The notes under the pieces are model-generated. The model worked only from the letters and a program-made list of their open reading frames with translations. It was not told where the DNA came from and did not search any database. Positions 1 through 6,343 of a DNA stretch of 7,689 nucleotides are shown here, in pieces. The position numbers and the translations under genes were made by a program. The stretch is from Sphingobacterium sp. GTDB taxonomy: Bacteria > Bacteroidota > Bacteroidia > Sphingobacteriales > Sphingobacteriaceae. The number at the start of each line of letters is the position of its first letter. Within the stretch, counting starts at the first letter, position 1. The stretch spans positions 1 through 7,689 of the forward strand of contig JASLCA010000048.1 in NCBI GenBank assembly GCA_030146225.1, in the 5' to 3' direction.

Positions 1-1
1 A

Positions 2-685
2 ATGAACACTTTCTTAAAAATATCCGCAATGGCTTGCGCCGTAACAATTGGATTTTCAGCTTGTAGCAAGGATGACAAAGACCCTGTAGTACAAGAATAT
101 GCAGCCAAAGTTTACCTAAAAGATGGGGAAAGCAAGGACTATACAAAAGTTTCTACAACCAAAAATACCGAAGGAGCCATAAGCCGTAAAGGCACTGTAT
201 ATGCAGTTCGTAATTTAAGACAGTTTGAACTCGATGCAGATGGCAAAGTAAGCAGCAAAGCAGCCAGCAACTATTTCTTTGATTTTAAAGAAAATGATGC
301 CACAACAGAAGCAGATGCGATGGTAGTTTTACCCGCAACAAATGCAGCGATCCTGAAGTCGAATACAAGCAAAGGATACAGCTTGTCTTATATCAATAAA
401 GCCTTTGAAACGGTAACCGCTAAAGATGAGTTTACAGCAGCAAAGGACAATCTTCTAGGGTTAGAATCAAAACACGCAAAGGATGTTATTGGCTGGTTAA
501 CCTACACGTCATCCCCCAATCACCAAGTACTGCCTGTTGTAGATCGTACAATTATTATTCTTAAAGACGGCAAAGCACTTTTCAAATTCCGTGTTAACAG
601 CGTATACTCCAATGGGGCGCCAGAAAAAGAAGTTGCCCCCACAAACTCCTTCTTCTACTCGATCGATTACCAAGAGTTTAAGTAA
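2..685 (+). CDS. HmuY-like surface lipoprotein (divergent)
   Basis: This is a 227-residue lipoprotein. A short hydrophobic signal peptide ends in the lipobox GFSAC, giving lipidated Cys21. The next residues, SKDDKD, fit the lysine-plus-two-acidic lipoprotein export signal known in Bacteroidota, so display on the outer face of the outer membrane is likely. The C-terminal third, with DRTIIILKDGKALFKF at about residues 181-196 and then NSVY, matches the corresponding end of the next gene's product (SRTIII...AKIEVQSLY) and the usual HmuY ending. HmuY proteins capture heme and pass it to a TonB-dependent receptor. The N-terminal half lacks the WD motif seen in the second protein, so this is a divergent member. 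It has only two histidines, His158 and His174, which are candidate heme ligands by inference. The ATG is at the very window edge, but the signal peptide supports it. The upstream gene, possibly its receptor, is out of view. Confidence 0.72.
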   Translation: MNTFLKISAMACAVTIGFSACSKDDKDPVVQEYAAKVYLKDGESKDYTKVSTTKNTEGAISRKGTVYAVRNLRQFELDADGKVSSKAASNYFFDFKENDATTEADAMVVLPATNAAILKSNTSKGYSLSYINKAFETVTAKDEFTAAKDNLLGLESKHAKDVIGWLTYTSSPNHQVLPVVDRTIIILKDGKALFKFRVNSVYSNGAPEKEVAPTNSFFYSIDYQEFK

Positions 686-721
686 GAGCATCAGGCAGTC
701 TCAGTAGAGAAAGTCCAAAAG

Positions 722-755
722 ATTGCCGTATAAAGAGATTCCTTTATACGGCAAT
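722..755 (+). terminator. Perfect 14-bp intercistronic hairpin
   Basis: ATTGCCGTATAAAG (722-735) and its exact reverse complement (742-755) flank a 6-nt loop. The hairpin starts 37 nt after the stop of the first lipoprotein gene and ends 33 nt before the ATG of the second. No run of T follows on either strand, so it is not a textbook intrinsic terminator. It could be a factor-assisted or partial terminator, or a 3'-end stabiliser that makes the first lipoprotein more abundant than the second. The structure is certain and the role is inferred. Confidence 0.5.
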
Positions 756-788
756 ACCATTTCAATAACGCAATAAAACAAAGCGCAT

Positions 789-1535
789 ATGATACCGAAT
801 AGCTACCGTTCAGCACTTAAATACCTGTTTTTCGCAGGACTTATTATCGGTCTAAACACCGCCTGTAGCAAGGATGATAAAGGCGAGGATCCCATTGTCT
901 ACGACAATGATCCTAGCGCCACCGATGAGGCAGTTTTCAACAAAATCATTACCGTAAAAAATCTGGGCAAGGAAGTCGGGGCTGCCCCTGAGTCCAGCCT
1001 ATTTTTTAGCTTAGAAAACAACAAGATCACCCCCCTTGCACAGCAGCATACAAACCGTTGGGATATCAGCATAGGCGCAGTCTATGACAGCTTCTTTGGT
1101 GGTAACAATGGCCAGAACAAGGAGAATCTAGGCTTTGGAGGCTCCGGCAAAGGAGGCGTTATCTGCCTTGCCAAGCCCTTTGATGAGGTGATAGACATAC
1201 CCAAAGACAGTGAATTCAATACAGGCTCCCATATCGTAGGCACAGACGATTCAGGAGATCTTGGACAAGGTCTAGGCTATTACATCTATGATTTCAACGG
1301 AACGATCAAAGGAGATGGATCTGAGGAAAAGAAACATGTAGCCTATGCCCTTCCCGAAAGCCGGACCATAATTATCCGTACTGCCAAAGGACATTATGCC
1401 AAAATAGAGGTGCAAAGCCTATACAAAGACCTACTTAATCCTGCGGATTGGAAAAAAAGTTCACCCCATACCTTCTTGACCTTTAGGTATACAATCGCCA
1501 AGGCAGGCAGCACAAAGTTTACGGTCAAGAACTAA
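789..1535 (+). CDS. HmuY family heme-binding lipoprotein
   Basis: This is a 248-residue lipoprotein. The signal peptide has basic residues (Arg7, Lys11), a hydrophobic stretch LFFAGLIIGL and the lipobox LNTAC, with lipidated Cys26. SKDDKGED follows, again the acidic surface-export signal. The body follows the HmuY pattern: NRWDISIG at about residues 89-96, a glycine/asparagine-rich loop at 103-123, then YYIYDFNG at 164-171 and the C-terminal strands RTIIIRTAKGHYAKIEVQSLY at 192-212. HmuY-type proteins bind heme at the cell surface and deliver it to a TonB-dependent receptor. There is no methionine except the initiator. His148 and His183 are spaced much like the bis-His heme ligands of Porphyromonas HmuY (134 and 166), but this correspondence is from memory and unaligned. 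It lies 103 nt after a related lipoprotein gene and 140 nt before heme oxygenase, which fits a heme-iron role. Confidence 0.83.
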   Translation: MIPNSYRSALKYLFFAGLIIGLNTACSKDDKGEDPIVYDNDPSATDEAVFNKIITVKNLGKEVGAAPESSLFFSLENNKITPLAQQHTNRWDISIGAVYDSFFGGNNGQNKENLGFGGSGKGGVICLAKPFDEVIDIPKDSEFNTGSHIVGTDDSGDLGQGLGYYIYDFNGTIKGDGSEEKKHVAYALPESRTIIIRTAKGHYAKIEVQSLYKDLLNPADWKKSSPHTFLTFRYTIAKAGSTKFTVKN

Positions 1536-1579
1536 GGCTGCTGAAAATAGAGACTGCCGCAGAAATAATGGAGAAGAAT

Positions 1580-1626
1580 AGCGATTTTCATACATGATTA
1601 AGCAAATAGCAGCATACAAAATCGCT
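1580..1626 (+). promoter_or_regulatory. Inverted repeat upstream of heme oxygenase
   Basis: AGCGATTTT (1580-1588) is exactly repeated in inverted form as AAAATCGCT (1618-1626), separated by 29 nt. It lies 50-96 nt upstream of the heme oxygenase ATG. If transcribed it would form a 9-bp stem with a large loop. At the DNA level it could be a split operator. It has no T-tract, so terminator function for the preceding lipoprotein gene is not supported. I do not recognise it as a known riboswitch or Fur box. Confidence 0.3.
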
Positions 1627-1630
1627 GATT

Positions 1631-1648
1631 TATACGAATCTTTGTATA
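1631..1648 (+). promoter_or_regulatory. Near-palindrome / possible promoter of heme oxygenase
   Basis: TATACGAATCTTTGTATA is a near-palindrome: seven of the eight outer base pairs are symmetric, with one G/T mismatch. It ends 27 nt before the heme oxygenase ATG. It contains AATCTTTG (1637-1644), one base away from the Bacteroidota -7 element TAnnTTTG. No clear TTG element is present at the expected -33 distance. A regulator bound here would overlap the promoter. Both readings are inference. Confidence 0.3.
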
Positions 1649-1675
1649 GAATCGTTTTAAATAAAAATAGAAGAT

Positions 1676-2239
1676 ATGTTACACCAAAATATTAAAGAAA
1701 ACACAACCGCTTCTCACCAAAAGCTAGAAGGAACAGTAGTAAGACAATTAAAAGGCATTCGCTCCAACCTAGAATATGCTGAAGTATTAAAGCATTTCTA
1801 CAGTTACTTCAATGCTGTAGAACAAGCTATTGCACCCTTTATTACCCCAGAGGTATTGCCCGATTATGCGGAGCGTAGAAACTCCAGTCATATCAAGGCG
1901 GACATCCTAGAATTGGGAGGCGATATCAACCAACTACCAGAGGCCCAAGCCCCAAAGGTAAGCAATGCCTTAGAAGCCCTATCTGCACTTTATGTACTTG
2001 AAGGCTCCATTATGGGCGGTCCCTATATTGTACAGATGTTAAACAAATACGGGGTAAGCGCAGGCACATCCTTCTTTTCAGGCTATGGCGAAGATACCGG
2101 CAAGATGTGGGGTGCATTTACAGCGACCCTAAACAAATACGGGGCAGACGAAAGCAGCCATGCCCGCGCGGTAGAAGTGGCCAACGAAACCTTTAGCAGA
2201 TTTGGAGACACCTTTGCTACAGTAGCAAGTGCAAAATAG
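1676..2239 (+). CDS. Biliverdin-producing heme oxygenase
   Basis: This 187-residue soluble protein has no signal peptide and is close to the usual length of bacterial heme oxygenases. The enzyme cleaves heme to biliverdin, CO and ferrous iron using electrons from a reductase, in the cytoplasm. TTASHQKLE places the proximal heme ligand at His14. LYVLEGSIMGG (residues 105-115) is the glycine-rich distal helix that covers the heme, in the form typical of the bacterial BphO-like group. FFSGYGEDTGKMW (133-145) matches the following conserved region. No bacteriophytochrome gene is adjacent, and two HmuY-like lipoprotein genes lie directly upstream, so iron release from imported heme is a better guess than chromophore supply. 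The ATG is chosen because the N-terminal helix carrying the ligand begins directly after it. It converges on a TonB-dependent receptor gene. Confidence 0.9.
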   Translation: MLHQNIKENTTASHQKLEGTVVRQLKGIRSNLEYAEVLKHFYSYFNAVEQAIAPFITPEVLPDYAERRNSSHIKADILELGGDINQLPEAQAPKVSNALEALSALYVLEGSIMGGPYIVQMLNKYGVSAGTSFFSGYGEDTGKMWGAFTATLNKYGADESSHARAVEVANETFSRFGDTFATVASAK

Positions 2240-2274
2240 TTTGCTAAGCTGAAAAGCTTATAACAAAAGAATAC

Positions 2275-2397
2275 GTGTTGAAAGAAAATTCAAAAAAATG
2301 GTTAAAACGCGCTGGATTAGGCGCGTTTTTCTTCTTCTTAGCCAAGGGCCTCGTATGGCTAGCCATATTCTACTTTGCAGCCCAATCCTGTAGTTAA
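2275..2397 (+). CDS. Possible 40-residue single-pass membrane protein
   Basis: This small open frame begins GTG TTG AAA, so the start could be GTG 2275 or TTG 2278, and ends at TAA 2395-2397. The product has a basic amphipathic start (KENSKKWLKRAG), one hydrophobic helix (AFFFFLAKGLVWLAIFYFAA) and a short tail QSCS. The pattern of lysines, then phenylalanine/leucine, then a KGLVWL core looks like a real small inner-membrane protein rather than chance. I recall similar tiny proteins in related bacteria but cannot verify this. Against it stand the non-ATG start and the fact that its codons 11-19 coincide with a terminator-like hairpin. I recognise no function. If real, it is probably translated from read-through of the heme oxygenase transcript or from its own promoter. 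Confidence 0.4.
   Translation: MLKENSKKWLKRAGLGAFFFFLAKGLVWLAIFYFAAQSCS
2304..2339 (+). terminator. Intrinsic terminator between convergent genes
   Basis: AAAACGCGC (2304-2312) pairs exactly with GCGCGTTTT (2321-2329) around an 8-nt loop. The plus strand continues with a pyrimidine-rich tail, TCTTCTTCTT. It lies 65 nt after the heme oxygenase stop. The A/T ends of the stem also give a short T run on the minus strand, so it could serve the convergent TonB-dependent receptor gene, whose stop is about 100 nt away. It overlaps the possible small membrane-protein frame at 2275-2397. Confidence 0.6.
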
Positions 2398-2432
2398 GCC
2401 CGCAAAAAGCAAGCTGAAGCAAGCTTAAGCAG

Positions 2433-4505
2433 CTAGATTTCTAGCTTTAGGCCTCCGTAGAAATTCCGTGGAGCCGCCGGATTAAAAAATCGATTGCCAA
2501 AGGCATTGATATCATTGCCCAAGCTGTACTTGGCATTGAGCAAATTGTCAGCCCCCACAAAGAGTTGCATGGCTAAACGCTTGTTTAAAGGCAGCTTCAG
2601 CCCCAGCTTGGCCTGTAGTAAATGATACTTCGCCGCAAACACGGTATTGGCATCATTAAGAGGCATGCTAGAAACAAAATTATGGAATATATTAAGCGAG
2701 AGACCCGCTGTCAGCTCAGCCGCAAGCACATTCGAAAGCGTCCAGTCAGGCACCGCAGTCAGCTTATTGCCGCTATAGTCCAAGTCCCCTACCTTATAGT
2801 CCGCAAAGGTATAAAACTGTCTTGCAAGCCCCAATTGATAAGTCAAGTTGCGTAGTATCCCCCTAGGTTGAGGCCGTATAAGATGCGCAAAAAAAGTCAG
2901 CTCAATGCCATCTTGATCCATATCCCCCGCATTGAGGTAATAGTCAGCACCAAGCTCATCGAGCTGTCGGATAATGCCATTCGACATCCGATAGCGATAG
3001 GCAGTTATATCCCCAACAAATCTTCGGTTCTGGGACTCCCAACGCGCCCCTAACTCATAGTTAGTCCCTTCTTCAGCCTCCAAGCCCCGATTTACCTTAT
3101 TATCCGAAGACCGTACCTCCGCCAAGGTAGGCGGCGAGTAGCCCTTAGCAACAGAAGCCCGCAAGGCAAAATCTGCGCTAAGCAGATACGAAGTCGCTAG
3201 CCTAGGCATCCAGATAGCCCCAAAATCAATTTTACCAGTAGCCTGCTCGAGCTCAGGAAACCTTTGCTTATAGCCCACGCTAGCCCCGTTTAAGCTTAAA
3301 GAGCCCTCCAAAGTCCAGCGCTCATACACTTTAGCCATCGCCCTATAGAATAGCGTATACTGTCCATTATCCAAATCATCCTTCGCTTGTAAAGCCGTAG
3401 GCTGCCCTTTGTCATTATCATAATTGACAATCTTGCTCCAGCCCTTTTGTCCCTCAAAGCCCAATTGCATCTGCCAGCTTAAGGCAGCCTTGTCCACAGC
3501 ATAGGAGAAGTAGGTACGTAGGCCTAGATTTTCCTCATCCCGCACTTCATAATTGCTAATAAAGGGATTGGTAAAGTCCGTAGTAGACCCAAAAACACTA
3601 ATGCTATGAAGAAGGTTTTTAGAAAGCTGCATATCATGTGCCAAGCCAGCATAAAAAGTCTTGTTATAAATAGCCGCCTTCTGCTCTGCCGCCCCGGGAT
3701 TACGACCAGCAGCAGGGCGCGCCTGTCGAGGATCCGCAGCCATCTGCTCCGCTGTCAGCCCTCCTGGCGTTTGGTAGCCCAAGTCACTATAGAGCGCAAA
3801 CAAACGCAAGCTCCTATCAGGAGCGTATTGCCAATGCTGAGCAGTCTGAAAAGTCTTCTTGTCCATAGCCGAATTGGCCCTATAGCCATCCGAGCGCAGG
3901 AAAGATTGATCAAAGGAAAATTGGTACTGCTCACTCACCCGCCGCTGCAAGGACAACTGCTGCTGAAACAAGCCATAAGCCCCAGCAGTAAGCAAGAGCT
4001 CAGCCTTGTCCTGAGTCTCCCCAAAGCCCTTAGGCGTTATGCGGATTACGCCTCCAGAATTGGCCCCAAATAAAGAGCCATCAGGCCCCTTCAAGATCGC
4101 AATCTCCGCAATCCCAAGTGGATCAAGCAAGTTGAGATAGGTATTGCCGCCGGCATCCGTTAAGGGAAAATCAGCCATATATATCTTGGTATTCCGAACC
4201 CCAAAAGGCGAGCGAATCATACTGCCGCGCAAGGCGACACGATAGCTGCCAGGCGAACGCTCCTCCATGCGCAATCCAGCCACCCGATTCAGGGCAGGAA
4301 GCAGCGTACTGCTCTGCTGCTGGGTTATCGCTTGTTGACTAATCGTTTGTGCTGAAGCAGGCAAAGCCAAGGTAGGCTGCTTTGTAAAGTAAGCCTGAAC
4401 CGTTATAGGTTTAAGAGCAGTAGTATCCTGCGCTACCTGCCCAAAAGCAGGCAAGCTGGCCATAAAGCCAAAGCCACAACAGAATATATTAAAATTAAAA
4501 GACAT
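2433..4505 (-). CDS. TonB-dependent outer-membrane receptor
   Basis: This complete 690-residue receptor should import a ligand across the outer membrane with energy from TonB-ExbB-ExbD. A likely TonB box (KPITVQAY, residues 32-39) follows the signal region. The plug domain spans about 45-160, with RVALRGS at 89-95, a plug loop around IYMADFPLTDAGG and LKGPDGSLFGANSGGVIRITP. The 22-strand barrel fills the rest and ends NFYGGLKLEI. The usual barrel motif appears as KGYSPPTLAEV (454-464), then NYELG (482-486). PGGLT followed by NP/QARP-like residues near 247-263 recalls the YncD/PqqU group from memory. There is no N-terminal carboxypeptidase-like extension, so it is not SusC-type. The signal peptide (MSFNFNIFCCGFGFMASLPAFGQ) lacks basic residues, but an in-frame TAA two codons upstream leaves this as the first ATG. 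The ligand is unknown; nearby heme genes suggest iron or heme. Confidence 0.9.
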   Translation of the reverse strand: MSFNFNIFCCGFGFMASLPAFGQVAQDTTALKPITVQAYFTKQPTLALPASAQTISQQAITQQQSSTLLPALNRVAGLRMEERSPGSYRVALRGSMIRSPFGVRNTKIYMADFPLTDAGGNTYLNLLDPLGIAEIAILKGPDGSLFGANSGGVIRITPKGFGETQDKAELLLTAGAYGLFQQQLSLQRRVSEQYQFSFDQSFLRSDGYRANSAMDKKTFQTAQHWQYAPDRSLRLFALYSDLGYQTPGGLTAEQMAADPRQARPAAGRNPGAAEQKAAIYNKTFYAGLAHDMQLSKNLLHSISVFGSTTDFTNPFISNYEVRDEENLGLRTYFSYAVDKAALSWQMQLGFEGQKGWSKIVNYDNDKGQPTALQAKDDLDNGQYTLFYRAMAKVYERWTLEGSLSLNGASVGYKQRFPELEQATGKIDFGAIWMPRLATSYLLSADFALRASVAKGYSPPTLAEVRSSDNKVNRGLEAEEGTNYELGARWESQNRRFVGDITAYRYRMSNGIIRQLDELGADYYLNAGDMDQDGIELTFFAHLIRPQPRGILRNLTYQLGLARQFYTFADYKVGDLDYSGNKLTAVPDWTLSNVLAAELTAGLSLNIFHNFVSSMPLNDANTVFAAKYHLLQAKLGLKLPLNKRLAMQLFVGADNLLNAKYSLGNDINAFGNRFFNPAAPRNFYGGLKLEI

Positions 4506-4547
4506 AGGTTATCACGTTGAGTCGGACTCGAAGATAAAAAAATAAGC

Positions 4548-5834
4548 TTAAAAAGCCTCATTTAAACCCAAAAACAGTCCCCGTTGACCAAATTTACCAA
4601 CCGCATAGTCAATACAAAGATTGGTACGAATAAGCTTGTTAAACAATACCCGAAGTCCCGCCCCAGCAGCCGGTTGCCATTGTTGAAAGAGCTTGGTGCC
4701 CATCTGATCGTTCGCCGTCTGCACATTGGCAAAGACCACCCCACTTAAGAAGCGATTCCTAAGGATAGGAAACCTATATTCCACTTCAGAATAGAAAAAG
4801 GAATTGCCCTTAAAATAGCCATTGGTATATCCCCTACCGCTACGCGAATACACATCCTTGCCAGTCCCTGGGAGGTCTAGATAAGCCTGATCCCCGCTAA
4901 TCTTATAAGAGCCCCAGTGCCAAACTGCCAGCACATGATTCGGCCTAGAAGAAGACAACTGCCAATATTTACGAAAGTCAGATTGCAATTGGTAGGTATT
5001 CTTAGCACTGCCCATCCAGGCCTGACTCATGCGCATAACCACATCCGCATAAATACCCGTATAAGCGCTATTCGGGTTGTCACGCGTCATATACTGAAAG
5101 TTAAACATTAAGCCATTGGTATTGTAATTCTCGGCATTATAGCCATTCCATTTGCTATAAACTGACAAGGGAGTTTCGGCATGCCCACCCAAGGTTTTAA
5201 TATTGCGCTTAAGCTCTAGAAACACCCCCGCCCCGACAAACATTCCAGGCGACAATTGCTTGTACAAGCGCTCATTTAAGCCATAGACCGTATACTGATT
5301 TACATAGCGCGTACGATCAGGATTATTAAGCAGTTGCGCTTCAGGCGTGCCCGCTTCCAGCTCATTCCCAATTCCCAAGCCATAATCCAAGCCGACAAGC
5401 TTCGCCATTAAGATACCTCCCTTGAGATTCCATTTATTACCACGGGTATAAATATCATGCGCTAGGTAGCCCACAATAATACCACGCGTCGTATAATTAA
5501 GCGCAGTAGCAAAGGTAGACATCGTGGTATTCGCCTTATCACCCAGATACAAGCCCCCGACTACTTTCGCACCAATCTGAAAGCCAATACTGGGGTTATA
5601 GTTAATATTAGGCAAGATCGATATGCCCGAACCTTTCTTAAGAATCTTCTTGCTGGTATCATGCCGAATAAAACGGCCAATATCCTTAATTGCATCCCCA
5701 ATATCATACAAGGGTTGTTGATAAACGACCGTATCCTTGCTCGCCTTGTTCAGGGAGTCTTGAAGGATAATATCCTGTCCTTTTAAATTAAAAAAAGAGA
5801 ATAAAAAGAGAACAAGGCTTAGGTATTTTATCAT
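4548..5834 (-). CDS. POTRA-less BamA/TamA-family outer-membrane barrel protein
   Basis: This is a 428-residue predicted outer-membrane protein. The signal peptide MIKYLSLVLFLFSFFNLKG decides the start; an upstream in-frame ATG at 5864 would add MHRPSFTAYE and is less likely. After a periplasmic stretch of about 50 residues comes SILPNINYNPSIGFQIGAK, the typical first strands of the Omp85 C-terminal barrel in Bacteroidota. SGRGYTNGYF, with RGY at residues 334-336, matches the conserved loop-6 (V/I)RG(F/Y) motif that tucks into the barrel. Later come GVVFANV and GAGLRVLF, and the chain ends LGLNEAF with a C-terminal phenylalanine. No POTRA repeats are present, unlike BamA or TamA, which assemble outer-membrane proteins, so the function is open. 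It is the first gene of a probable two-gene unit with the TonB-dependent receptor, which starts 42 nt after its stop. Confidence 0.8.
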   Translation of the reverse strand: MIKYLSLVLFLFSFFNLKGQDIILQDSLNKASKDTVVYQQPLYDIGDAIKDIGRFIRHDTSKKILKKGSGISILPNINYNPSIGFQIGAKVVGGLYLGDKANTTMSTFATALNYTTRGIIVGYLAHDIYTRGNKWNLKGGILMAKLVGLDYGLGIGNELEAGTPEAQLLNNPDRTRYVNQYTVYGLNERLYKQLSPGMFVGAGVFLELKRNIKTLGGHAETPLSVYSKWNGYNAENYNTNGLMFNFQYMTRDNPNSAYTGIYADVVMRMSQAWMGSAKNTYQLQSDFRKYWQLSSSRPNHVLAVWHWGSYKISGDQAYLDLPGTGKDVYSRSGRGYTNGYFKGNSFFYSEVEYRFPILRNRFLSGVVFANVQTANDQMGTKLFQQWQPAAGAGLRVLFNKLIRTNLCIDYAVGKFGQRGLFLGLNEAF

Positions 5835-5883
5835 CTCATATGCGGTAAAACTAGGCCTATGCATTTAGGCTTAATGGGATTCT

Positions 5884-5900
5884 ACTGCTAAGATAGCAGT
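5884..5900 (-). promoter_or_regulatory. Inverted repeat upstream of the outer-membrane operon
   Basis: ACTGCTA and TAGCAGT are perfect inverted arms of 7 bp around a 3-bp spacer, 50-66 nt upstream of the chosen start of the barrel-protein gene. The size and position suit an operator for a dimeric regulator or a small leader hairpin. No regulator is encoded nearby and I do not recognise the site. Confidence 0.25.
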
Positions 5901-6287
5901 TTACAGTATAAATAGAATATTTTTTTCAAGAGGGCGTTAAAACCCTTATAACTGAAATTAAATTTAATTAAAACAGATATTACCCAAGTAGAAATGCCGT
6001 TCTAATAAACTAATTAAATTAAAACTACAGTCTAGAAAAAAAAAGCAGCGCATTGCCATAGAAATCCAATTTTAATTGTAGAAGAGCATCGATTAGAGCG
6101 CACAGGGCCACAAAGCTTGCATATATGGTTTATTTTCAGTATATTATAAAAATTCCTAATCTAGCCAGCAAAAGCTTGGCGGATCATCGGCACTGTCTAG
6201 CGTAAATATAAGAATACGCAATGCAAGGACAGCAGGCTATTCCTTAAGCATTGATGCCGTAAAAAGCTAATTAAAAACTTAAGAGAT

Positions 6288-6301
6288 TCCGCATATGCGG
6301 A
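6288..6301 (+). promoter_or_regulatory. 14-bp perfect palindrome upstream of the orphan gene
   Basis: TCCGCATATGCGGA is fully palindromic and ends 42 nt before the ATG at 6344. It could be a binding site for a dimeric regulator. Its 9-bp part CATATGCGG recurs at 5837-5845, just before the start of the divergent gene. This is suggestive but short enough to be chance. Confidence 0.25.
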
Positions 6302-6343
6302 TTGAGGAAAAAAAATTACGTACGTAACAAAAAGAATAGATAT

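Larger units (their letters stand above)
5835..6343. other. AT-rich divergent intergenic region
   Basis: This 509-bp gap separates the starts of two divergent genes, so it must hold the promoter of the minus-strand outer-membrane unit and probably that of the small plus-strand gene. I see no convincing TAnnTTTG/TTG promoter pair on either strand. It contains a 7-bp inverted repeat (5884-5900), a 14-bp palindrome (6288-6301) and AT-rich stretches sharing AATTAAAAC (around 5970 and 6020). No tRNA, known RNA gene or persuasive coding frame was found; a minus-strand frame at 6421-6197 looks fortuitous. Confidence 0.6.

Noticed and set aside
694..1558. GGCAGTCTC after the first lipoprotein gene and its inverse GAGACTGCC after the second
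   Set aside because: Nine bases at an 850-bp distance may be chance, and no structure or mobile-element feature accompanies them.
2298..2393. 31-codon ATG frame overlapping the possible small membrane protein
   Set aside because: Its product (MVKTRWIRRV...) has no coherent membrane or domain pattern, unlike the frame beginning at 2275.
2398..2432. AAGCTTGCTT-like repeats downstream of the receptor stop as a separate minus-strand terminator
   Set aside because: The best stem is only about 4 bp. The hairpin at 2304-2329 is a stronger candidate.
3606..4073. 155-codon open frame on the plus strand inside the receptor gene
   Set aside because: It is antisense to a well-supported TonB-dependent receptor, and its product has no family features.
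5835..5864. Upstream ATG adding ten residues to the barrel protein
   Set aside because: The added MHRPSFTAYE would precede a complete normal signal peptide that begins with MIKYL.
6302..6343. TTG start extending the small orphan protein by 14 residues
   Set aside because: The extension is a low-complexity Lys/Arg/Asn stretch from AT-rich leader DNA, and an ATG follows at 6344.
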